Under the pieces are notes generated by a model that ran no database searches, had not been told where the DNA came from, and saw only the letters and a list, made by a program, of their open reading frames with translations. This document shows, in pieces, positions 1 through 6,837 of a stretch of 14,173 nucleotides of DNA. The position numbers were made by a program, and so were the translations under genes. How positions within the stretch are numbered: the stretch's first letter is position 1; each line of letters begins with the position of its first letter. Location: the NCBI GenBank assembly GCA_900545165.1, contig UQYA01000045.1, forward strand, positions 1 to 14,173. Direction: 5' to 3'. Source of the DNA: an uncultured Collinsella sp. (GTDB lineage Bacteria > Actinomycetota > Coriobacteriia > Coriobacteriales > Coriobacteriaceae).

Positions 1-1
1 G

Positions 2-574
2 CTCAAGACCGTCTCGGGCCTGCTGCGCTCCAAGACCGGCTCCATCAAGTTTATGGGCGAGGACATTACCCATACGCCTGCCGACAAGCTGGTGGGTAAG
101 GGCCTGGCTCAGGTCCCCGAGGGCCGTCGCGCCTTTTTGCAGATGACGGTCGAGGAGAACCTGGAGATGGGCGCCTATACACAGCCCAAGTCCACGGTTG
201 CTTCGGGCCTGGAGCGCGTCTACGAGCAGTTCCCGCGCCTTAAGGAGCGCCGTCGCCAGGTCGCCGGCACCCTTTCGGGCGGCGAGCAGCAGATGCTCGT
301 TATGGGCCGCGCCCTTATGAGCAACCCCAAGCTGCTCATGCTCGACGAGCCTTCCATGGGCCTGGCGCCGATTCTGATTGAGCAGATCTTCCAGATTGTC
401 GAGGACCTGCACAAGGCTGGCACCACGGTGCTTCTGGTCGAGCAAAACGCGCAGATGGCGCTTTCGATTGCTACGCGCGGTTACGTGCTCGAGACCGGCA
501 AGATCACCATGACCGGCACCGGCCAAGAGCTACTGCACGACGATAACGTGCGTAAAGCCTACCTGGGTGGTTAA
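2..574 (+). CDS. livF: Branched-chain amino acid ABC transporter, ATP-binding protein LivF (5' end outside window)
   Basis: This is the C-terminal 190 residues of an ABC-transporter ATPase; the reading frame is open from base 2, so the start and the Walker A motif lie upstream of the window. Visible in order are the sequence LKTVSGLL that normally follows Walker A, the Q-loop region (GLAQVPEGRRAF), the signature LSGGEQQML, the Walker B block LLMLDEPSMGLAP and the H-loop-like segment TVLLVEQN. The EGRRAF stretch, the LAPILIEQIF segment and the short C-terminus are typical of LivF, one of the two ATPases that power the LivFGHM uptake system for leucine, isoleucine and valine at the inner face of the membrane. 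The other subunits would be expected upstream. A strong terminator follows immediately, so livF is probably the last gene of its operon. A related amide or urea transporter ATPase (UrtE type) is a less likely alternative. Confidence 0.92.
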   Translation, partial: LKTVSGLLRSKTGSIKFMGEDITHTPADKLVGKGLAQVPEGRRAFLQMTVEENLEMGAYTQPKSTVASGLERVYEQFPRLKERRRQVAGTLSGGEQQMLVMGRALMSNPKLLMLDEPSMGLAPILIEQIFQIVEDLHKAGTTVLLVEQNAQMALSIATRGYVLETGKITMTGTGQELLHDDNVRKAYLGG

Positions 575-584
575 TCCATTCAAC

Positions 585-623
585 AAAGGGGGGCGCTGAC
601 CAACCCGGTCAGCGCCCCCTTTT
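585..623 (+). terminator. Rho-independent terminator after livF
   Basis: A perfect 13-bp GC-rich stem (589-601 with 607-619) with the loop AACCC is followed by TTTT and preceded by AAA. It begins 14 nt after the livF stop codon, so it most likely ends the transporter operon. The T tract is short (four), but the stem is very stable. Confidence 0.9.
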
Positions 624-692
624 AAGTTGCGGTGAAATAGGGACTAAATGGGGGCGCTAGACGCCAAAACAGTCCCTATTCCACCGCAACTT
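624..692. repeat. Near-perfect palindromic element (22-bp arms, 25-nt loop)
   Basis: Bases 624-645 are the reverse complement of 671-692 with one mismatch in 22. The arms begin AAGTTGCGGTG and end with its complement. The 25-nt loop contains a smaller hairpin (GGCG at 653-656 with CGCC at 662-665). The element starts in the T tract of the livF terminator and ends just before the cutC leader. It does not look like a terminator, because no T tract follows on either strand. It may be a dispersed intergenic repeat, the scar of a small inverted-repeat element, or an RNA structure at the mRNA end. It cannot be classified from a single copy. Confidence 0.7.
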
Positions 693-702
693 CATGGGGA
701 TG

Positions 703-711
703 TGTGACAAT
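703..711 (+). promoter_or_regulatory. Candidate extended -10 promoter for cutC
   Basis: TGTGACAAT at 703-711 is an extended -10 motif (TG, one base, then GACAAT, 4 of 6 to consensus). It would start transcription near 718, about 33 nt before the preferred cutC start. No good -35 is visible; 683-688 is GC-rich and lies in the palindrome. It is proposed because the livF operon ends in a terminator, so cutC needs its own promoter. Confidence 0.3.
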
Positions 712-750
712 GCCCGTCGGAAAACATCTGCTGTCTTTGGGGGTCTATCT

Positions 751-1428
751 ATGGTGTACGAGTTTTGTGCCGAGAACTTTGAGCGGGTGCCGGCGGCTAT
801 CGATGCCGGTGCAAGGCGTATCGAGCTGTGCGACAACCTTGCCGTTGGTGGTACCACGCCTTCGGCCGGCGTTATCAGCGTTACGACCAACTATGCCCAC
901 GAGCACGATGCACGGGTGATGTGCATGATTCGCCCGCGTGGCGGCGACTTTCACTACAACCAGGACGAGCTGCGTATGATGGAGATGGACCTGGGCCTTG
1001 CCGTAAGCGCCGGCGTTGACGGCTTGGTCTTTGGCTGCTGCAAGCCCTGCGCTGGCGGATGGGCGCTCGACGAGCTTACGTTGGGCGCCCTCGTGATGGC
1101 CGCGGGCTGCGCGACTGAGGAATGCAAGCGTGAGCCCATCGACATCACCTTCCACATGGCGTTTGACCAGCTCTCGCCCGAGGCTCAGCTCGATGCGATT
1201 GATACACTTGCCGACTGCGGCGTTACGCGCATCCTCACGCATGGCGGCGCTGCCGGTACGTCGATCGAGGATAATTTCGATTACCTGGCTCGTTTAATCG
1301 AGTATGCGGGTGATCGTTTGACCATCCTTCCCGGCGGCGGCATCACTACGGCAAATCGCGATGCGGTCGCGGCGGCGCTAGGCGTCTCCGAGCTCCATGG
1401 CACCAAGATCGTGCCGCTGGAGGTATAA
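751..1428 (+). CDS. cutC: CutC family protein (copper homeostasis family, TIM barrel)
   Basis: The product has 225 residues from the chosen start, slightly shorter than the roughly 248 residues of E. coli CutC. Family motifs occur in the expected order: RIELCDNL near residue 23, MIRPRGGDFHY at 59-69, TFHMAFDQ at 133-140, ILTHGGA at 161-167, LPGGGI at 193-198 and ELHGTK at 214-219. CutC proteins are cytoplasmic TIM-barrel proteins linked to copper tolerance, but their biochemical role is not well established, so the name should be read as a family label. The ATG at 751 is chosen because a GGGGG SD lies at 739-743. An in-frame ATG at 694 would add 19 residues that do not look like CutC and would begin right after the upstream palindrome. 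The next gene starts four bases after the stop, and its SD lies inside the end of cutC, so the two are probably translated together. Confidence 0.88.
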   Translation: MVYEFCAENFERVPAAIDAGARRIELCDNLAVGGTTPSAGVISVTTNYAHEHDARVMCMIRPRGGDFHYNQDELRMMEMDLGLAVSAGVDGLVFGCCKPCAGGWALDELTLGALVMAAGCATEECKREPIDITFHMAFDQLSPEAQLDAIDTLADCGVTRILTHGGAAGTSIEDNFDYLARLIEYAGDRLTILPGGGITTANRDAVAAALGVSELHGTKIVPLEV

Positions 1429-1431
1429 CCC

Positions 1432-2232
1432 GTGGCGCTGGTATTTGACGTTCAGCAGGCGAGCGGTAAGCCCGACGATAATCGTCGCCCTGGCACCGCG
1501 TGCCCCTTTTGCGACACGGAGGGACTTGCCAATATCATCCAGCGCGATGGTGACTGCATCTGGCTCGAGAATAAGTTCAAGACCTTGCGGGCCACACGTC
1601 AGACCGTATTGATCGAGTCTGCCAATCACGACGCCGACCTGGTGACCTATGAACCGGATGAGCTGCATCATGTGATGCGGTTTGCCCTGGGCTGTTGGCA
1701 GCAGATGATCGATTCCCAACAGTACCGCAGTGTGCTCATGTACAAGAACAAAGGCCCGCTTTCGGGCGGCAGCCTCGTCCATCCACACATGCAGATTGTG
1801 GGCCTGGAACAGGAGGACGGCTATGCGGCGCTGACCTCAGCCAACTTTGAAGGCATCAGTGTCTGGCAACAAGGGAGAATCTCGGTCGACATCTCAACCG
1901 AACCGATCATGGGGTTCTTTGAGGTCAACGTTTCAGCCCCGCAGGGAATCGCCGGCAGCGATGACACGAGAGACCAAGCCGAGACGGACCTCTTCGCCGA
2001 TGCGATTCAGGTAGCTCTGCGCTATATCCTGAACGAGCACCATGGTGGTCGCGCAGAGTCGTACAACCTGTTCTTCTATCACATGAGCGGCCGGACCATT
2101 GCCAAGGCGCTTCCACGTTGGGTGGTTTCACCCTACTTTGTCGGGTATCGGCTGGCTCAGGTCAATGCTGAGACCACGCTCGATGTTGATGCGGAGCGAC
2201 TCCGCGCACATCTGGAGGCGCTCACATCGTAA
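1432..2232 (+). CDS. DUF4931 family protein, GalT/HIT-like
   Basis: The 266-residue protein resembles galactose-1-phosphate uridylyltransferase (GalT) and the wider HIT superfamily. It carries CPFC at residues 24-27, a likely half of a zinc site, and a histidine-triad-like motif HPHMQ at 117-121 where GalT has its nucleotide-transfer HPHxQ. The N-terminal LVFDVQQAS..KP pattern and the C-terminal VVSPYFVGYRLAQV fit the DUF4931 family as recalled; the family is shorter than true GalT (about 350 residues) and its substrate is unknown. A nucleotidyl-transfer or phosphorylase-type reaction on a sugar phosphate or dinucleotide is a fair inference only. Translation starts at GTG 1432: the SD GGAGGT lies at 1419-1424, seven bases away and within the last codons of cutC. 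The gene ends 27 bases before the end of a convergent gene. Confidence 0.8.
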   Translation: MALVFDVQQASGKPDDNRRPGTACPFCDTEGLANIIQRDGDCIWLENKFKTLRATRQTVLIESANHDADLVTYEPDELHHVMRFALGCWQQMIDSQQYRSVLMYKNKGPLSGGSLVHPHMQIVGLEQEDGYAALTSANFEGISVWQQGRISVDISTEPIMGFFEVNVSAPQGIAGSDDTRDQAETDLFADAIQVALRYILNEHHGGRAESYNLFFYHMSGRTIAKALPRWVVSPYFVGYRLAQVNAETTLDVDAERLRAHLEALTS

Positions 2233-2241
2233 AGTGAGCGC

Positions 2242-2254
2242 CCGCACACTGCGG
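2242..2254. terminator. Weak hairpin between convergent genes
   Basis: CCGC ACACT GCGG forms a 4-bp stem in the 27-nt gap between the convergent DUF4931 and transporter genes. There is no clear T tract on either strand, so it is at best a weak bidirectional terminator. No better candidate is seen in the gap. Confidence 0.2.
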
Positions 2255-2259
2255 ACGGT

Positions 2260-3258
2260 TTAGCGCGCCATTGCATCGCGGCCGGCCTCGACGCGCTTGC
2301 GCTGGGCGGCGCGCTCCTCGCCGGTCAGACGCTCGAAGAAGTGCCCGATAAGCGAGGCGAGCACCTGCTGAAACAACGTTCCACACATGACGGGAAACAC
2401 AACTTCGCCCGGAAAGTATTGCGTGGCGATGACGGCGCCCGAAGAGATATTGCGCATGCCGCAGGTAAAGCACATGGTGGTCGTTTCGCTATATGGCAGA
2501 TGCAGCGCGCGGGCGACCAGAATGCCGACGACAAAGCCGCTGATGGCGAAGACCAAAATAAAGAGGGCAACTTCCAGGCGCACCGCGTTCATGTGCAGCA
2601 CGTACTCGCTCATGGCGGTGGAGTTGGAGGCGATAACGCCCATCATCATGAACTTGCAGGCGGGCGAGAGCGCGGGGGAGAGTTTTTCGTGCCCCCATCC
2701 GCGCGTGAGCTCGTTGATCACGATGCCGAGCACGGCGGGGATGGCGATCATAAAGGCCATGTTCTGCATCATGCTCGGCATGTCGATCGAGACGGTGGCG
2801 CCCAGCAGGAGCTTGAGCGTAAGCGGAATCGTCACAGGGGAGATGACCGAGGACGTCAGGATGATGGTGAGCGCGAGCGGGCCGTTGCCGCCGAACATGC
2901 TGATCCACATAAAAGCGGTGACTGCCACGGGCACACTGTATTCGAGCACGATGCCGCAGACAAGGTTGGGGTTGGAACCAAAGAACAACGATCCCATGGC
3001 GTAGGCCGCGATGGGAATAAGCGCCGCCGAGACCAACAACGCCAGAATCAGGTGCAGCGGACGGTGGAACACCTCGGCTACCTGGTGAAAGGTGTTGCTG
3101 AGCGCACCTTGGAACGTCATAAAGGCAAACAAGGTGGGAACGATGGGCTTGAGAACGCCGATCTGTTGAGGAAAGAGCACGCCGAGCGCCACGCAAATCG
3201 GAACGATGACCTGCATATGCCCCGCGAGAAACTTGCCCAGTCCAGCCCATTGCCTCAT
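2260..3258 (-). CDS. Bile acid:sodium symporter (BASS) family transporter
   Basis: The 332-residue product is strongly hydrophobic, with roughly ten membrane segments spread over residues 12-306 and a short charged, probably cytoplasmic, tail (ERLTGEERAAQRKRVEAGR). The conserved core pattern of the BASS family is visible as ILTSSVISPVTIPLTLKLLLG around 133-153 and as TTMCFTCGMRNISSGAVIA around 260-278, the counterpart of the family's second unwound-helix motif. Members carry sodium-coupled organic anions (bile acids, pantothenate, pyruvate and others), so the substrate here cannot be named. ATG 3258 is used; a GGGAG-like SD lies at 3271-3276, with a rather long spacing of 12 bases. The gene is transcribed towards cutC and the DUF4931 gene and away from recJ, and it appears to be monocistronic. 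Confidence 0.88.
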   Translation of the reverse strand: MRQWAGLGKFLAGHMQVIVPICVALGVLFPQQIGVLKPIVPTLFAFMTFQGALSNTFHQVAEVFHRPLHLILALLVSAALIPIAAYAMGSLFFGSNPNLVCGIVLEYSVPVAVTAFMWISMFGGNGPLALTIILTSSVISPVTIPLTLKLLLGATVSIDMPSMMQNMAFMIAIPAVLGIVINELTRGWGHEKLSPALSPACKFMMMGVIASNSTAMSEYVLHMNAVRLEVALFILVFAISGFVVGILVARALHLPYSETTTMCFTCGMRNISSGAVIATQYFPGEVVFPVMCGTLFQQVLASLIGHFFERLTGEERAAQRKRVEAGRDAMAR

Positions 3259-3420
3259 ATGCTCTTGTGACTCCCTTTGCTTGTGAATCCGTTTTGACTG
3301 GATATGCTAGACGCTCACATGTGTCCGTGCGTCAGAAACGCTCGATTATTTCGAGGCTATTACCGGCATCGTTTACCGAAACCGCGGCGTGCTGCGGCGA
3401 TTTGCGTCCGCGCCGCACGG

Positions 3421-3426
3421 TATAAT
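3421..3426 (+). promoter_or_regulatory. -10 box of the recJ-rel promoter
   Basis: A perfect TATAAT preceded by CGG; the predicted transcript starts near 3433 and has a leader of about 50 nt up to the upstream ORF at 3483. No consensus -35 is visible; the area 17 bases upstream is GC-rich and lies within an inverted repeat (TGCGGCG at 3393-3399 with CGCCGCA at 3411-3417), which might be an operator. Confidence 0.65.
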
Positions 3427-3482
3427 AAATCCGTTCAACAGATCTGCCTGCCGAAGCGGGCATACACAGAGGACTCATCGCT

Positions 3483-3548
3483 ATGAACCGTGAGAGGTAT
3501 CGCGGCGACCTGCCCCTATCGGGGGTGGGTGCCTATGTCATCGCTTAA
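3483..3548 (+). CDS. Upstream ORF / possible leader peptide, 21 codons, overlapping the recJ start
   Basis: ATG 3483 is preceded by a strong SD, AGAGGA at 3468-3473, nine bases away, and opens a 21-codon frame (MNRERYRG...GAYVIA) ending in TAA 3546-3548. The stop lies just past the ATG of recJ-recQ at 3535, in another frame, so ribosomes finishing this peptide would be placed on the downstream start. The peptide is not recognised. It could be a translated leader that couples or gates expression of the large nuclease-helicase. It could instead be the remains of an earlier start of that protein, or a chance ORF; the good SD argues against chance. Confidence 0.45.
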   Translation: MNRERYRGDLPLSGVGAYVIA

Positions 3549-6500
3549 GACGACGCATCGCTGGGCGGTCGCTCAGCAAAACTCCGAGCTCGAAAAGGAG
3601 CTTTCGGCTGGTCTGGGCATTCCCGGGCTGGTGGCGCGCATTATGGTCGCGCACGGCATTGGCTCCATCAAAGAGGGCCAATTGTTTTTGACGCCTTCGC
3701 TCGATCGCGACTGGGCCGACCCACTCATTATCCCGGGCATGTCGGTCGTTGCCGACCGCGTCGAGCGTGCTATTCGCAACCACGAGCACATTGCAGTCTT
3801 TGGCGATTTTGACGTTGACGGTATTACGTCGACCTGTCTGTTGACCGAGGCGCTGCGCACGTTCGGCGCCGATGTCACGCCGTTTATTCCGCATCGCTTT
3901 GATGAGGGCTACGGTCTTTCGCGCGCGGCGCTCGACCGCGTTAACGAGCTCGCTCGCCCCCAGCTGATCGTGACCGTCGATAACGGTATTGCTGCCAAGG
4001 AAGAGGTCTCCTATCTGGAGAGTCTGGGGATCGATTTGGTGGTCACGGACCATCACGAGCCGTCCGACCAGGTGCCGCAGGGCGTGCCCCTGACCGATCC
4101 CAAGCTCGAGGACGAGGGCCCCTCGCGCGAGCTTGCCGGTGCCGGTGTGGCGCTTAAGCTGGTGCAGGTCCTGGGCGAGCGTTTGGGCAAGCCGTCGTAT
4201 TGGCGTTCGCTGATAGAGGTCGCGGCGCTGGGCACCGTGTCCGACATGATGCCGCTCACGCCCGAGAATCGCGCACTGGTCGCCGAGGGCATCCAGCAGA
4301 TGCGCGTGACGGCCCGCCCCGGTTATATCGCGCTTGCCGCGCTTGCCAAGGCCGACCTTTCTACCATTACGGCCGACGGCCTGTCGTTTTCGCTCATCCC
4401 TCGTCTGAATGCTGCCGGCCGCATGGCTGATCCCAAGCTGGCGCTCGACCTGCTGCTTGCCCGCGACCCCATCGAAGCGAGCGCGCTTGCCGCCGAGCTC
4501 GAGGAAATCAATCGCCAGCGCCGTGAGATCGAGGCGGAGCTCACGCGCGATGCCATGGCAAAGGTCGAGGAGACCTATGACGGCGGACGCGCGATCGTCG
4601 TGGGCGGCGAAGGCTGGCACGAGGGCGTCAAGGGCATCGTGGCAAGCCGTCTGACCAACCGCTACCACGTGCCGGCGCTGCTGTTCTCGATCGAGGACGG
4701 TATCGCGCGCGGCTCTGGTCGCTCGGTGGGCAAAGTCAACCTGTTCGACGCCGTAGAACGCTGCTCCGACCTGCTGATTCGTCGCGGCGGGCATGCCGGT
4801 GCGGTGGGCGTGACCATCGAGGCATCCAAGCTCGATGAGTTCCGCCGTCGCCTTTCGGCCGTGCTATCGGAGCTTCCTGCCGATGACTTTGAGGACACTG
4901 ACGAGGTTGCCGCCACCGTTGACCTCTCCGAGCTAAATATCGAGACTATCGAGCAGATCTCCCGTCTTGAGCCGTTTGGCCAGGGCAACAAGGTGCCGCT
5001 GTTGGCGGCCGAGGGCGTGACAATGTGCGATCGCGCCGTGGTGGGCAAAACTGGCGAGCACATGCGCTTCGTGGTGACCGATGGCGCCGCGAGTGTGCCG
5101 GCCATTATGTTCCGCGTGCCGCAGATTGATAAACTCATCAATTGCGATAGCGCCGTCGACTTGGTGTTCGAGGCCGTGGCCGAGCATTGGCAGGGACGTG
5201 TAAAGCCCAAGCTTATGATCAAGGATGTCTTGGTCCGCGATACCACGGCGCCCAGCGTTGACGACCCGGCATGTGAGCTTCGCCGCGGCGTGGAGCCTGC
5301 GGACGTCGGTCTTCGTCTGGAGTCCCGCAAGCGCCAAACGCTCGCCCAGCTTTCCTATACCGAGCTGACGCGCTCGCTTATTCATAGCTTTATCGGCTCG
5401 AACCAGCCGCACCGCGCGCAGGTCGAGGCGCTCGATGCCCTGGCCGATCACCAAAGTGTTCTGGCCGTTATGGGAACGGGGCGCGGCAAGTCTCTTATCT
5501 TCCATGTGCATGCTGCGCGCGAGGCGGTCCTTCGCGGGCGTGCGAGCATCTTTGTCTATCCGCTGCGCGCGCTCGTTGCCGACCAGGCCTATCACCTCTC
5601 GTCGACGATGGCCGCGCTCGGCATTGGCGTGGGCGTGCTGACCGGCGAGACCGTGGAGGCGGCGCGCGATGACGTGTTTGCCGGCTTGGCTTCGGGCCGC
5701 ACCGGCATCGTGCTCACGACGCCCGAGTTCCTGTCCATTCACCGCGACCGCTTTGCGCGTTCGGGGCGCATCGGTTTTGTCGTTATCGATGAGGCGCATC
5801 ATGCCGGTCTTGCCAAGGGCGGCGACCGCAGCGCCTATCTCGACATGCCCGATATCCTCAAGGCCTTGGGCGACCCGGTCGTTCTGGCCACGACTGCCAC
5901 CGCAACGGCTCCGGTCGTTGCGGAGCTCGCCCGCGTGCTACCGATTACCCGTACGGTGGTCGACGAGACGGTGCGCGAGAACTTGCAGCTCGAGGACGAT
6001 CGCGATCTTTCGAGCCGCGAAAACCGCCTGGTGTCAATCGTGGCGACGGGGGAGAAGACTGTCATCTACGTCAACTCGCGCGACCAGTCCGTGGCGCTTG
6101 CTAAGACGCTGCGCAAACGGGTACCCGATTGCGCGACCCGCATCGCGTTCTATAACGCGGGCCTTACGCGCGCCGACCGCCATCGCGTAGAGGAGGCGTT
6201 TCGTGACGGAAGCCTCAGCTGCATCGTTTCGACCTCTGCCTTTGGTGAGGGCGTCAACCTGCCCGATATCCGCCATGTCGTGCTCTACCACATGCCGTTT
6301 GGCGGCATTGAGTTTAACCAGATGAGCGGCCGCGCCGGTCGCGACGGCCAACCTGCCGTGATTCACCTGCTCTATTCGTCGCGTGACGCTCGCATTAACG
6401 AGCGCCTGCTCGACTGCTACGCGCCCGAGCGCGACGAGCTCGTCACGCTCTATCGCGCGTTGCAGACCATGTGGCGCTCCAACCGCGGCAAGACTGGGGA

Positions 6501-6822
6501 CGATTCCTTTAGCGCGAGCGATATCGACATCGCGCAGATGTGCCTTGCCATCGATGCTCGCACGCCGGTCGACGAGCGCTCGGTGGAAAGTGGCCTGGGA
6601 ATCTTCGAAGAGCTTGGTTTCTGTCGCGTTTCGGGGTTTGACGACACCCGTCGCATCGCGATGGCCGAAAACCCCGGCCGCGTGCAATTGAGCAGGTCAA
6701 TTCGCTATTTGGAGGGCTTGCGCTCGCGCATGGAGTTCTCGGCTTTCCGGAGTTGGGCGCTCGATTCGTGCGCTTCTGATATGCTAGCCAAAGTTAACCG
6801 CCCGATCGTACCGCGGGCCTAG
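3535..6822 (+). CDS. recJ: Fusion of RecJ single-strand exonuclease with a RecQ-like DEAH helicase
   Basis: The 1095-residue protein has two enzymes in one chain. Residues about 85-425 are RecJ: DHH motifs FGDFDVDG (89-96), VTVDNG (146-151), TDHHE (171-175) and LGTVSDMMP (232-240), then the DHHA1 motif GGHAGAVG (418-425). An OB-fold-like part follows (about 470-570). Residues about 615-945 are a superfamily 2 helicase: Walker A GTGRGKS (647-653), DEAH (752-755), TTATAT (786-791) and motif VI QMSGRAGRDG (929-938), closest to RecQ. No typical RQC zinc module or HRDC domain is evident; the last 150 residues look winged-helix-like (SVESGLGIFEELGFCRV). RecJ degrades 5'-ended single strands and RecQ unwinds for it, so the fusion fits RecF-pathway resection. 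ATG 3535 is chosen for its SD GGGGGTGGG (3521-3529); a GTG at 3490 would add 15 residues. rel follows after 15 nt. Confidence 0.9.
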   Translation: MSSLKTTHRWAVAQQNSELEKELSAGLGIPGLVARIMVAHGIGSIKEGQLFLTPSLDRDWADPLIIPGMSVVADRVERAIRNHEHIAVFGDFDVDGITSTCLLTEALRTFGADVTPFIPHRFDEGYGLSRAALDRVNELARPQLIVTVDNGIAAKEEVSYLESLGIDLVVTDHHEPSDQVPQGVPLTDPKLEDEGPSRELAGAGVALKLVQVLGERLGKPSYWRSLIEVAALGTVSDMMPLTPENRALVAEGIQQMRVTARPGYIALAALAKADLSTITADGLSFSLIPRLNAAGRMADPKLALDLLLARDPIEASALAAELEEINRQRREIEAELTRDAMAKVEETYDGGRAIVVGGEGWHEGVKGIVASRLTNRYHVPALLFSIEDGIARGSGRSVGKVNLFDAVERCSDLLIRRGGHAGAVGVTIEASKLDEFRRRLSAVLSELPADDFEDTDEVAATVDLSELNIETIEQISRLEPFGQGNKVPLLAAEGVTMCDRAVVGKTGEHMRFVVTDGAASVPAIMFRVPQIDKLINCDSAVDLVFEAVAEHWQGRVKPKLMIKDVLVRDTTAPSVDDPACELRRGVEPADVGLRLESRKRQTLAQLSYTELTRSLIHSFIGSNQPHRAQVEALDALADHQSVLAVMGTGRGKSLIFHVHAAREAVLRGRASIFVYPLRALVADQAYHLSSTMAALGIGVGVLTGETVEAARDDVFAGLASGRTGIVLTTPEFLSIHRDRFARSGRIGFVVIDEAHHAGLAKGGDRSAYLDMPDILKALGDPVVLATTATATAPVVAELARVLPITRTVVDETVRENLQLEDDRDLSSRENRLVSIVATGEKTVIYVNSRDQSVALAKTLRKRVPDCATRIAFYNAGLTRADRHRVEEAFRDGSLSCIVSTSAFGEGVNLPDIRHVVLYHMPFGGIEFNQMSGRAGRDGQPAVIHLLYSSRDARINERLLDCYAPERDELVTLYRALQTMWRSNRGKTGDDSFSASDIDIAQMCLAIDARTPVDERSVESGLGIFEELGFCRVSGFDDTRRIAMAENPGRVQLSRSIRYLEGLRSRMEFSAFRSWALDSCASDMLAKVNRPIVPRA

Positions 6823-6837
6823 GGGAAGGGGACCTCG

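Noticed and set aside
694..750. Earlier in-frame ATG for cutC
   Set aside because: It would add residues unlike the CutC N-terminus, lacks an SD and directly abuts the palindrome. ATG 751 has a good SD.
2341..3270. A 309-codon open frame on the plus strand
   Set aside because: It is the antisense of the BASS transporter gene. Its translation is dominated by His, Asp, Glu and Arg runs with no fold-like pattern, as expected opposite a hydrophobic membrane protein.
3538..4794. A 418-codon open frame on the minus strand
   Set aside because: It lies wholly opposite the RecJ domains of the fusion, whose motifs are unmistakable. Long antisense frames are frequent in GC-rich DNA.
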